Positions 56,210 to 64,000 of a DNA stretch of 64,000 bases are shown one piece after another. A model generated the notes under the pieces. It was not told where the DNA came from. It searched no databases and worked only from the letters and a program-made list of their open reading frames with translations. This DNA is from Pycnococcus provasolii. Taxonomy: Eukaryota; Chlorophyta; Pseudoscourfieldiophyceae; Pseudoscourfieldiales. The stretch lies in the NCBI GenBank assembly GCA_049487715.1, contig CP150580.1:62001-126000 (forward strand). Direction: 5' to 3'. Position 1 is the first letter of the stretch, and each line of letters opens with the position of its first letter. Made by a program: the position numbers and the translations under genes.

Positions 56210-57314
56210 TCATTCTTCCGTAGGATCGGGCGCCGGTGCTACACCCTCCGGCGCCTTCCACAACGATCCCTTCAGCTTCACGTCGTAATCGTAGTTGTCG
56301 CAGTGGTACGATTCGTACTCAAGCAGCATTTCCTCGGGATGGCACTTGTTCCCGATGTTCGCGAACGTCAGCCAAGCCTTCTGCGTGCATCCGTGGTAGA
56401 CCCCCTTGTTTTCGCAGTCGGCATACTGCTGATTGCGGTACTTGGAGGTGCCGTGCTGAATCTTGCAGCTGAGCGTGAACGTGAGGTCGTCGGAGTAGAA
56501 GTGCAGGTCGAAGTCCTTGTCGTATTGGTTTTTCGTCGTCGCGTTCGCGTGAATAATGTATCCAGTGTTGTACGGGACCTTCGAAATCTTCTGGTAGTAG
56601 GAGTTGCCCTTCCAGGACTCCCACCACTTGTACTTCGACTTCTCCGGAATCTCTTCCACCTTACCTTCCCAGTAGATGTCGTTCACGTCAGCCTTGTATT
56701 CGCACTTTCCAACGTGCGATTTGTAGCACGGACCAGTCCAGTACCCGCTCTTCTCGTACTTTTGAAACTTCCAGGTCCAAGGCTTGTAGAACTTGTACTT
56801 GGGGTAGTAGGAGTCGCACTTGTAGCCATAATCGCGGTAGTTCTTGTACGGCGCGTCGTCGCAGTCGCCGGAGTAGTAGTCGAACTTCGAGTACTTGCGG
56901 AACTTCCACGTCTTTGGCGACCAGAACTTGTACTTCGGGTAGTAGGAGTCGCACTCATATCCGTAGTCGCCGTAATAGGACCCAGAGTCGTATTTGCTGT
57001 AGTACGACTTTTTCGTCCTATTTCATTTAGTGTGTTAGGTTGTTAGTGATTGTTGTTTAATTTGTCATGGATGGTTAGAGGAAGACTTACCACTTGCTGT
57101 AGTAGCCGTCGTAATCTTTCCACGGGTAGTACTTCGACCCGTACTTGTAGTCAGACGACCCGTACTTGCTGTATGAGTTGACTCCTTTATCACCGTATCC
57201 ATACTCGTACTCGTACGACGACTCCTCGGCGGAGGCCACGAATGAGCCGTGCACACCTAAAAGAGCCACCGCTGCCACGGTGCCAACAGCACGAAAAACA
57301 GGGTACGACGACAT
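56210..57314 (-). CDS. Secreted Tyr/Lys-rich repeat protein, two exons
   Basis: Exon 1 is 57091-57314 (ATG at 57314) and exon 2 is 56210-57017. The 73-bp intron (GTAAGT...AAATAG) joins 'GYYSKW' to 'TKKSYYSKY' in frame, giving ~343 residues. A signal peptide ('VGTVAAVALLGVHGSFVASA') precedes a Tyr-Ser-Lys-Gly stretch. Two ~35-residue repeats follow, 'YGYECDSYYPKYKFWSPKTW' and 'YGYKCDSYYPKYKFYKPWTW'. The C-terminal ~170 residues form a Cys-containing domain ('LTFTLSCKIQHGTSKYRNQQ'). Tyr content is extreme, which suggests a cross-linkable extracellular matrix, wall or adhesive protein. I recognise no family. Confidence 0.8.
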
Positions 57315-57997
57315 GGCTCACTCACTCAAAAGCAAACACTCACGCGATTCCAGCACCTGATGATGCAAAGAATGATTATGACGAATGCGTGACAGGCGTG
57401 AGGTGAGCAGGGAAGGGAGGCGTGAGCAGGGAGAGGAGGTGAGCAGGAAGTACCAGGGAAGGGAGGGCAAGCATACAGGTCTCGTGAGTCATAAAAGACA
57501 CACATATGCATGCACGTAGCCGACATGGTACGGTATTGTGCATTCATGAGGCGCCGTCGAACTCCTCCTCGGGCATCGGAGCGGAATGGCCAACTGTGAA
57601 ATACTGTACTGGAGAGCCTCGAAGAAATTATAGAAATTGAATTGGGGGTTTGTTTTCAAAGAGCGAATATTCCAATTGATTATTGAATTCGGGGTTTCAT
57701 TCGTTCTCGTCGAAAACCAAAACCAAGTTCAACCTTCCAAGAACAAACAATAGCAATGGCGTCGTCTGTGTGTATGTACACGTTGATTGATTTCGAGCAT
57801 TTGACGAATGTTCATAGTACGTTCATCTCTACTCTTATGAGAAACACATACACATGCATAAGCAGCCTGGTTCTACACTGTGTGTGTTGAAGTATGATGT
57901 GTGTATTTATTTGAGTATCGCGGCGCATATTATATTAATATAATCCTATCCTTAATAGACTAAGGTATCAATAAGTGTAATATTAGGTAATTTTTTT
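57315..57997. other. Intergenic region
   Basis: About 680 bp between two minus-strand genes. GTGAGCAGGGA-type repeats occur near 57400-57440 and AT-rich sequence from 57890. No gene seen. Confidence 0.45.
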
Positions 57998-58780
57998 TTA
58001 GTCGCTCTGCTGTTGCAGTGTTCTTAACAGTTCCTTCTTATCGCGTCGACGCGCGTTCTTCTTCTGTGTATCCGAAGTACTCATAGTTGTCGAAGAGAGC
58101 GTGGGTGAAGATGCACCATTCCCTGCCGAGCTTGCTGTCAAGTCCGACTTGCGCTTACTCGGACGCGAGACTATCTCCCACCCGTCGTCGTCATTACTCG
58201 ACGTCAAGTGCGCGTGCAAGAGCTTCTCTCTCGGAGAGTCAGCATTGGCGAGTGGTGTGGTTGTCTCTTTCGTGCTCGTCACTGTCGCCTTCCCCTTTCC
58301 CTTCTTATCTGCTTGCGTCGAGGTGGTCGGAACCGCCGAGGCTTCCACGTGCAGCATTTGAGGCGCAGGAGGAGCGGAGGCAGGAACCGGCGCCGACGCC
58401 GACGCCTTGTCTTTTTTCTCTTTTTTCTTCTTTTGTGGGAAATCTAAAGACTTCTGAGATGCAGGATGTGCATATTTGTCCTTCTCAGCCACAGACGACT
58501 TGTCTTCTTCCTCCGAGACGTTCCTTCTAAAAGAAACACCCTTTTCTTCTCTGAGACTTTTAAAGGTATGAGTCGTTCGCATAGCATCCGCTTTCCCCTT
58601 CCCTGGAAGACTATGGACGTTCGAAGATGACGACGAAGACGAAGATGAGTACCACGTGCACCACATCAACCACGACGCATATACCAATAGAAAACACGCA
58701 AGCCCAACTGCGAACATTAAAACATGAACATACCAACTGAAATGACTGAGAGCGAGCGAGAAGTACGTTATTGATGCCAT
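57998..58780 (-). CDS. N-terminally anchored Lys/Ser-rich protein of unknown function
   Basis: 260 residues, ATG at 58780. One membrane segment at ~17-42 ('YVHVLMFAVGLACFLLVYAS') precedes a Ser run (Ser x9) and a highly charged, Lys/Ala/Pro-rich tail ('PQKKKKEKKDKASASAPVPA'). A short ordered motif 'DDDGWEIVSRPSKRK' lies near 205. This layout resembles ER membrane adaptors with a basic cytosolic tail, but nothing specific is recognised. Codon pattern and absence of stops support it as real. Confidence 0.6.
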   Translation of the reverse strand: MASITYFSLALSHFSWYVHVLMFAVGLACFLLVYASWLMWCTWYSSSSSSSSSNVHSLPGKGKADAMRTTHTFKSLREEKGVSFRRNVSEEEDKSSVAEKDKYAHPASQKSLDFPQKKKKEKKDKASASAPVPASAPPAPQMLHVEASAVPTTSTQADKKGKGKATVTSTKETTTPLANADSPREKLLHAHLTSSNDDDGWEIVSRPSKRKSDLTASSAGNGASSPTLSSTTMSTSDTQKKNARRRDKKELLRTLQQQSD

Positions 58781-58896
58781 GGAGCGACGGATGCGAACAC
58801 GCCTGTTGCTTCGAAGAGGCAGGGCGTTGACTGGACTGCGATGTCGTATAGACTATGATGGGAAACGGCGCACCCTCACTCAATCCTAAACACACA

Positions 58897-59135
58897 AGGA
58901 TGGATCCCCAGATCAACAGCACATTACGCAATAAGGGGCAAGGAGTGGTTCCCCAGATCAACCTTTAAACAATAAGGGGCAAGGATGGCTCCCCAGATCA
59001 GCGGACATGCAATAAGGGGCAAGGAGGCATCCCCAGATCAACAGCACATTACGCAATAAGGGGCAAGGAGTGGATCCCCAGATCAGCGGACATGCAATAA
59101 GGGGCAAGGAGTGGTTCCCCAGATCAACGGAACAA
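58897..59135. repeat. Six-copy 40-45 bp tandem repeat
   Basis: CCCCAGATCA recurs at about 58907, 58951, 58991, 59031, 59076 and 59117, each preceded by GCAATAAGGGGCAAGGA-type sequence. Two alternating subtypes (ACAGCACATTAC and GCGGACATG) suggest higher-order duplication. Non-coding. Confidence 0.9.
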
Positions 59136-59411
59136 TAATAAGGCGGAGTAGGAAGAGGGAACCCCCTGGCACCTGGGGAACTCCCTGAGGCTCGTTCTAA
59201 TGTAAGTTTACCATAGTAATGATGGGGATACCCTCTAGGTCGATGAGGCTTTTCTTTTGGAATTTCCCTTCCCGAGCTACCTACCTTTATGAGGAGGGAT
59301 CCCCTCAATTAATCACCCCTCAAAAAACCAACCCTTTGTTTAATCATTTCTGCACCCTCCCCCTGTTCCTCCGGGTTTTCTCCACGCTGAATAAGCTTAT
59401 CATAGTCTATC

Positions 59412-60464
59412 ATGTCCATCCGCAGTCACTCGCCTGTGCCGTCCGCGGGTGGCTCCATAAGTATAGCAGCGGCAGCTCCTGTAGCTCCTGTGGACGGATT
59501 TTATGACGATGCTCCTGCTGTAGTGGCGGCCAACTACCCTCCTGGTCCGGCGGCTCATCCTCCTGGCAATGGGGCCGCCACCGCAGGAGGAGCTTCTTTG
59601 GGGGTTTCTTTTGGGGTGGTGGCTACGACGACCAATAACGCCGCCGCTAACGCTAATGCTGCTGGTCAGAATAATACGCCCATGGGTGTGGCGGGGGAGA
59701 ATTTTCTCAACTATCTTACACCCGCGCAACCTGCCATGACAGTCATCAGCGCATTCACGGGACAACACCCGCCACCGCCACTCGCGTCCGTCGCGCCGCG
59801 ATTAGCCGTCTCGACAGTCGGTGGGCCGCCGGGACAAACGGGATCGAGCAACACCATCGAACGCACGTACGCAAGAGCGGCGGACACCATGGGATTCGCG
59901 CAGTCAAGACCAGCCGTCTCGCAGGGAGACAGCGTCAGCCACGGAGGGGACGACGACGAAAGAGGGGAGGAAAATGCCGAGGCTGTCGTTGCGGCAGCCA
60001 TGGCACGCATGCCGCCGCCGTGGGCGTCGTCGCTCGCACCCATGATGGGACGTGCGCCACCTCCGAACGGAGTTCTGCCGCACGCAGCAAGCGGAGTTGC
60101 TATGGCAGCTGCCGCCGCACAAGCACGCGCAAGACTGCCCCAGCTGTCCGTGGGAGGAGGCACGGCGCCCTCCAAGCCGCTCGACGACGCAGTGTTTGCT
60201 CAGCCAGGCGCCGCCGCGGCGGCAGCCGCACCAGCCGCCGCCGCACCAGCCGCGCCAGCCGCGCCGGCACACCCTACTTCCCCACGTGGCGACGCCGTTC
60301 CGCCGCCTCCGTCCCTGGAGGAGAAGGAGGAGGGAACGAATGAGGAGGGCACCGCACGTCCCACTGCCGGTGCAGGTGTTGGAGCTCGCGCCGCGTCTCG
60401 GGACGACGGGAATGCGGAGGAGCAGAAGACGAAGCGTCGTCGTCGCGAAAACCCAAACTCGTGA
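59412..60464 (+). CDS. Ala/Pro/Gly-rich hypothetical protein
   Basis: 350 residues, ATG start, no recognisable domain. Ala, Pro, Gly and Ser dominate. Ordered-looking islands are 'GENFLNYLTPAQPAMTVISA' (~97-116) and 'MGFAQSRPAVSQ'. There is a run of alternating Ala-Pro at ~265-295 and a basic tail 'KTKRRRRENPN' suitable as a nuclear localisation signal. It may be a nuclear low-complexity or RNA-associated protein; function unknown. Confidence 0.55.
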   Translation: MSIRSHSPVPSAGGSISIAAAAPVAPVDGFYDDAPAVVAANYPPGPAAHPPGNGAATAGGASLGVSFGVVATTTNNAAANANAAGQNNTPMGVAGENFLNYLTPAQPAMTVISAFTGQHPPPPLASVAPRLAVSTVGGPPGQTGSSNTIERTYARAADTMGFAQSRPAVSQGDSVSHGGDDDERGEENAEAVVAAAMARMPPPWASSLAPMMGRAPPPNGVLPHAASGVAMAAAAAQARARLPQLSVGGGTAPSKPLDDAVFAQPGAAAAAAAPAAAAPAAPAAPAHPTSPRGDAVPPPPSLEEKEEGTNEEGTARPTAGAGVGARAASRDDGNAEEQKTKRRRRENPNS

Positions 60465-61374
60465 ACAGTTCTCGTTGTAATAATAGCTCGATAAGTTGTT
60501 TGTTCAAGTAAGTGGGGACCTTCAAAACCAAAACCAAAAAGTCGCCGAAATGTGTTCCTGTCGCTCACGGTGCGTCCAGGAGGGTATCCACCCGCATCGC
60601 GGTAGCTTTGAGGCACGCGGAGGTGTTTCTCTTTGTCGTCGTAGAACGTCTGAATAGAGTGTTTTCCGCGTTGTCGTCGTGGTGTTCGAGGTGGTACGAC
60701 ATTTCACATTTCGAGCTCGTTGAGCTTCTTGATTCCGTAAAACGTCCTCTTCGCAGACCTCGTCCTCGCTAGCGTCGTGCATGGAACATGTCCTCTGCGA
60801 GCATTGTGCTCTGAACATAGCGCAGTACAAGCAACGGCTGACGCGCCACGACGGAGCGTGGGACCGCTTGCCCATGCTCCATTGACAAACTAGTTCAACG
60901 AAAGCTGGCATGTGTCAGGTCACACCAGTGACCGCACGATGCCACCCTGAACCAAACAAAGAACACCAAGCCACACCAAACACGAGCTCCACAATGTCAA
61001 AGAACGTGTATACGCCACACCAAAACACACTCACAACAACCACTCCTTAAGCTCCACTTCTCCACACTTTTGGCTCACGCCTTAAGGTAAAGATAAGTTG
61101 AAGTAAAAGTAAGTTGTAACAAGTGTAAGACAACCACACCTCGCCACGCCACGCCACACCTTGCCGACTATATACTCAAACGTATATAAAAACGCGTCGA
61201 CAACTAAAAGAGCGCACCGCAACAAAGGGAGGTACGTCACTCGGGCCGGGAAACCCTCGGGCCGTCACCGACACCTCACACCTATCCAACCAAATCCTCA
61301 CCTCCACATAAGAGGTATCCCACACCTCAACCTTCTCGTTCACCCACCAACACCAAACAAAACACCCACTCACC
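60465..61374. other. Intergenic region
   Basis: 900 bp with CACACC-rich composition from 60920 onward, and CCACGCCACGCCACACC near 61142. The open frame at 60522-60911 (minus) has no family signal. No RNA gene recognised. Confidence 0.45.
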
Positions 61375-61959
61375 TCACCATACAAGAAGGGGGACAACCA
61401 AAACCCCAACGCCCTCCTGCACCCGCGGCCTCGCAACCCGACACATGCGTTTCACCGTCCAAACGCGAAATGGACGTGCATCCTTCACTTTCCAAAACGG
61501 TTTACCAACCACGAATGTCTTGACGACGAGATACGCGGTATCATGCATTTCGGGCATCAACATGAGGTAAACCTGTACTTGACAAAACCAATTTAACAAA
61601 AGACCGACTTCGATGGTCTTCATCGTCGACTTCACTTCAAGTAGTGTGGGAGTGCTGCCACTGGCCAAGGGTGTAACGATGATGTCAGGAAAGTGTGAGT
61701 CAAAAAAAATGCCTTATCGTACCCTCGATGGCGTTTGATTCATTAATGGTGTTATAATCTTTGCGAAATTGTATAACACGGTCGACCACCTGGTTAACCC
61801 ACCGGCCCTCCACGTGCGAGTATTGTTGTGCGAGTATTGTGCTCTCGTCGTCGGCGGCGGCGCGCTCTGCCGGACGTCGCTCGCGCCGCACGCGCGTCGC
61901 CGGGCGCCGCGCGGAACGCCGTCGACGCCGCCGACCGGTGGCGTCGTCTTCGGCAGCGC
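61375..61959 (-). pseudogene. YqaJ/lambda-exonuclease-like PD-(D/E)XK nuclease relic
   Basis: Two frames join across an A8 run (plus 61702-61709). The first gives 'NQVVDRVIQFRKDYNTINES' and NAIEGTIRHF. The second gives 'DSHFPDIIVTPLASG', 'TLLEVKSTMK', then 'LLNWFCQVQVYLMLMPEMHD', ending at 61375. PD...EVK followed by a helix with QVQ is the YqaJ-type viral recombinase/exonuclease signature. Removing one A makes one reading frame. There is no ATG at the 5' end, where Arg-rich sequence reaches a stop at ~61960. Probably a truncated viral or transposon-derived gene. Confidence 0.6.
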
Positions 61960-62053
61960 GTACGAGTCAGCCGGGACCTCGCGTCGTGCGCGAAGCCGAA
62001 GCGCGACCGGGATCCCCAACCAACTTTTCCTTTCCAGGCACCCCGTGCAGAGA

Positions 62054-63043
62054 ATGCCACCAGAGAGGGATCCCCTGACTTGTTCCATCTCGCCATTTTT
62101 TGTGTTTTTGCCGCTGCCGCCTCGGAGTGTCCCGGCAGCCCGGGGGGGCACGTTCTCCCCTCCATTTCTCGGCATGGCGCACTCGTCTTGGACGCAGGTG
62201 ATAGCTGTGTCAGCAGCTCCCCCTCCAGGTGTTGGTGGTGCTGGTGGTGGTGGTGTTGCTGGTGATTCGAATCTCTTGGCATCTCCCTTGGTCTCGGCGT
62301 TGCGCGCATTCACGCACACATCTTCTCCTCTCGGTGGTGGTGGTGGTCCTCTTCCTCTAGGTGGTGCAGATGCAGATGCAGCAGGTGGTGGTGGCAGTGT
62401 TTCTGCAGCAACAGCAGCAACAGAAGCAACAGAAGCAACAATAGCATCAGCATCAGTAGCACCACCCCCACCACCAGCAGCAACACCAGCAACAACAACG
62501 ACGACGACGTACGCCGTGCAGTTCCAGCGTGCGGTGGAGCGATGCCGCGCACAAAGAGAACAGCCAACAACCTCTTCGCCCTCCTCCTCCGTGGAAACGT
62601 GCATACCTCCAGAGTTCCTCGCTTTCATTCAGGCAACCGCAAAGACCGGCCTGCTCACTATCGAGTGGAGTGACATGAGAGTTCTGCTGCGCTTACTTAT
62701 TCTCGACGCGTTCGCGGCATACCACGTCGACGAAACGACGACAGAAGAAGAGACCGCAGTGCAGCCACCCGCACCGTCCGGCGACAACGACAACGACAAC
62801 GACGTTGTACCTAACAGTCAGCCGTCGCCGACAAGACCGTCTCTACCGCACGAGCTCGCGCCCAACGCGCCACCAGCAGCGATGGGCGCACTGCTCGAGC
62901 TCGACGAGTCGTTCGCGCACGCGCCGCCGTTTACTGTGCAGCGCATTTGCGAACTTGTTCTGAATCCGAGAGCGTGTTATCGCACGTGGGACAAGTTCAG
63001 CTATGCCGTTGAGAAGTGCTTACTCGTGTGCGGTACACTCTAG
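62054..63043 (+). CDS. PPP4R2: Protein phosphatase 4 regulatory subunit 2-like
   Basis: 329 residues from ATG 62054; ATG 62174 is an alternative start. The frame is open further upstream but without an ATG. The N-terminal half is Gly/Ala/Ser/Thr low complexity. The C-terminal ~180 residues match PPP4R2: 'PPEFLAFIQATAKTGLLTIE' then WSDMRVLLRLLIL near the start, and 'PFTVQRICELVLNPRACYRT' then WDKFSYAVEKCLLV at the end, the family's most conserved segment. PPP4R2 links the PP4 catalytic subunit to targets such as phospho-H2AX. A long disordered acidic insertion separates the two parts, and the usual acidic C-terminal tail is absent. Confidence 0.85.
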   Translation: MPPERDPLTCSISPFFVFLPLPPRSVPAARGGTFSPPFLGMAHSSWTQVIAVSAAPPPGVGGAGGGGVAGDSNLLASPLVSALRAFTHTSSPLGGGGGPLPLGGADADAAGGGGSVSAATAATEATEATIASASVAPPPPPAATPATTTTTTYAVQFQRAVERCRAQREQPTTSSPSSSVETCIPPEFLAFIQATAKTGLLTIEWSDMRVLLRLLILDAFAAYHVDETTTEEETAVQPPAPSGDNDNDNDVVPNSQPSPTRPSLPHELAPNAPPAAMGALLELDESFAHAPPFTVQRICELVLNPRACYRTWDKFSYAVEKCLLVCGTL

Positions 63044-63448
63044 TACACAACACACTTCGTTTCGTTCCATTTCGTTTCGTTTCGTTTCGTTTCTATACTA
63101 CTACTACTACTCCTATGTTTGTACATACATACCACTTTAAACTACTTACAGTACTTGACTAATCTACTTTTGATCAACTTTCATATATAAGCCGACATCT
63201 GTGAATTCTTTCGTTCAATTCATCCCATGCCATCCCATCCGGCTGTTCATCCGCGGGGGGGGAGGGAATGGAATTGGAATTCTTGACAAAAAAACAAAAA
63301 AACAAAAAAATGGAAAAAACTTGAAATCCATTCTGCGCCGATAATTATTTTATTTTTTATATTTTCCTCGCGCCTTGCTCCTTTCCTTGCTCAAGCAACA
63401 CTCCTTGCTTGCATTGCCTTGTGAAAGTGCCAATCAAGTGCGACTTCC
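63044..63448. promoter_or_regulatory. Intergenic region with TTTCG microsatellite
   Basis: 63057-63093 holds (TTTCG)n, followed by CTACTACTACTACT near 63098. G9 and (CAAAAAAA)n tracts lie at 63255-63310, then AT-rich sequence. Promoter of the CLC gene is expected here. Confidence 0.45.
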
Positions 63449-64000
63449 ATGGAGTCGTCGTCGCCGGCCGCTCACGTCGTCACGTCTCTCCCTGGTATCT
63501 CGTGGGTATCTTCCACGCGAGGAGGAGGAGGGGGATATCTCCCGTCGACGCCACCGTCGGGGGCGTCGTTGCCGTCGGATGGGTTAAGCTTGCCCTCACC
63601 GTCGTTGTCGAGGCTGATGCGTCGTCGGTTCGCTATGCCACCGCCAGCTGTCAAGTCCACGGAAGTCGAGTCGCTCGATTATGCACCGTGCGACAGCGAG
63701 GCGGGTGAGCTGCTTGACACGACGACACGTCGAGGACACTTTGACGGCAGCGGCCGCTCGCGTGGCATTTTTGGGTACACAGGCGTCACGGCACTGAAAT
63801 ATGCTCTCGTGCTAGTTCTAGGCGGCATCACCGGTTGCCTTGCATATGCCCTAGAGATGTCCATACTGACAGCGTTCACCGCGCGGAGAACGCACCTGCT
63901 TGCACCCGACGGCCAACACGCCGCGAACGTTACCACCGCCATCTTGTACGCTTCGAGCGGGCTCGGCGCAGCTCTCGGCGCATGCGCGCTTGTCGTGCTT
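63449..64000 (+). CDS. CLC-type chloride channel/transporter, 5' part
   Basis: 184 residues from ATG 63449 to the window edge. A Ser/Pro/Gly-rich cytosolic N-terminus ends in 'VESLDYAPCDSEAGELL', the 'ESLDYxxxEN' segment found just before helix B of eukaryotic CLC proteins. The first membrane region is 'YALVLVLGGITGCLAYALE', and a second helix begins in 'ILYASSGLGAALGACALVVL'. Selectivity motifs (GSGIPE, GKEGP) and CBS domains lie outside the window, so channel versus H+ exchanger cannot be decided. Confidence 0.8.
   Translation, partial: MESSSPAAHVVTSLPGISWVSSTRGGGGGYLPSTPPSGASLPSDGLSLPSPSLSRLMRRRFAMPPPAVKSTEVESLDYAPCDSEAGELLDTTTRRGHFDGSGRSRGIFGYTGVTALKYALVLVLGGITGCLAYALEMSILTAFTARRTHLLAPDGQHAANVTTAILYASSGLGAALGACALVVL

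Noticed and set aside
60522-60911. Minus-strand 129-residue ORF
   Set aside because: Cys/Arg-rich composition without a domain and no good start context; not enough to call a gene.
62310-62628. Minus-strand ORFs opposite PPP4R2
   Set aside because: Antisense of Gly/Ala/Thr low-complexity coding sequence; the plus frame carries the conserved PPP4R2 segments.

Overview
This window looks like nuclear DNA of a small green alga, most likely a compact prasinophyte-grade chlorophyte. I have no means to name the species. The evidence is: a plant-type ABC1K kinase, a CCT-domain regulator, an LPA1-like P-loop kinase, an EGF-alliinase protein and a CLC channel; dense, mostly single-exon genes; four introns I can place (73-347 bp, GT-AG); TGTAA motifs at or just after stop codons, as in green-algal poly(A) signals; and CCCTAA-type telomere-like motifs at many gene boundaries. 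Codons and base composition look nuclear.

Layout. 1-5.5 kb: 5'-truncated-by-window ABC1K (-), an EF-hand / TIR-HET-like / TPR protein (+), and a decayed KATNIP (DUF4457) fragment. 5.5-6.2 kb: a MITE-like element. 6.3-11.4 kb: acyltransferase-3 membrane protein and a histidine-phosphatase-family protein whose catalytic His positions are substituted. 12.2-14.3 kb: a Mutator-like (Pack-MULE-type) element with ~285 bp terminal inverted repeats, a 9-bp target duplication and a thioredoxin-like ORF inside. 14.4-24.2 kb: TPR/aspartyl hydroxylase, mitochondrial ATP synthase beta (-), a coiled-coil/Kelch protein, an EF-hand membrane protein. 24.3-29.1 kb: LPA1-like P-loop kinase (-), an F-box/WD40 gene with two 1-base shifts, an EamA transporter. 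29.2-32.7 kb is a mosaic accessory block: an EEP-phosphatase tail, a C2H2 zinc-finger array fused to a PD-(D/E)XK-like nuclease, a Helitron/PIF1-type helicase remnant whose sequence supplies the start of that zinc-finger ORF, and an RCC1-repeat protein.

32.8-50.2 kb holds chromatin genes: HAT1-like acetyltransferase, alliinase/TAR-like enzyme (-), L-rhamnose mutarotase, class I HDAC (HDAC3-like, -), an Asp-rich ORF followed by a ~196-bp satellite and a second RCC1 gene, a DUF1764 gene, an EF-hand coiled-coil protein, and a 1734-residue protein with NCoR/SMRT-type paired SANT domains. HDAC3 and NCoR are obligate partners in animals, so finding both within 8 kb is notable. 50.7-64 kb: SFT2 (two exons), single-domain fluoride channel, VOC-family protein, CCT regulator, a Tyr-rich secreted protein (two exons), a Lys-rich membrane protein, an Ala/Pro-rich hypothetical, a YqaJ-type nuclease relic, PPP4R2, and the start of a CLC channel.

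Several otherwise conserved genes (atp2, the F-box/WD40 gene, the YqaJ relic, KATNIP) carry single-base shifts, most of them in or next to short homopolymers. Residual assembly indels are the simplest explanation for atp2 and should be tested before calling pseudogenes.
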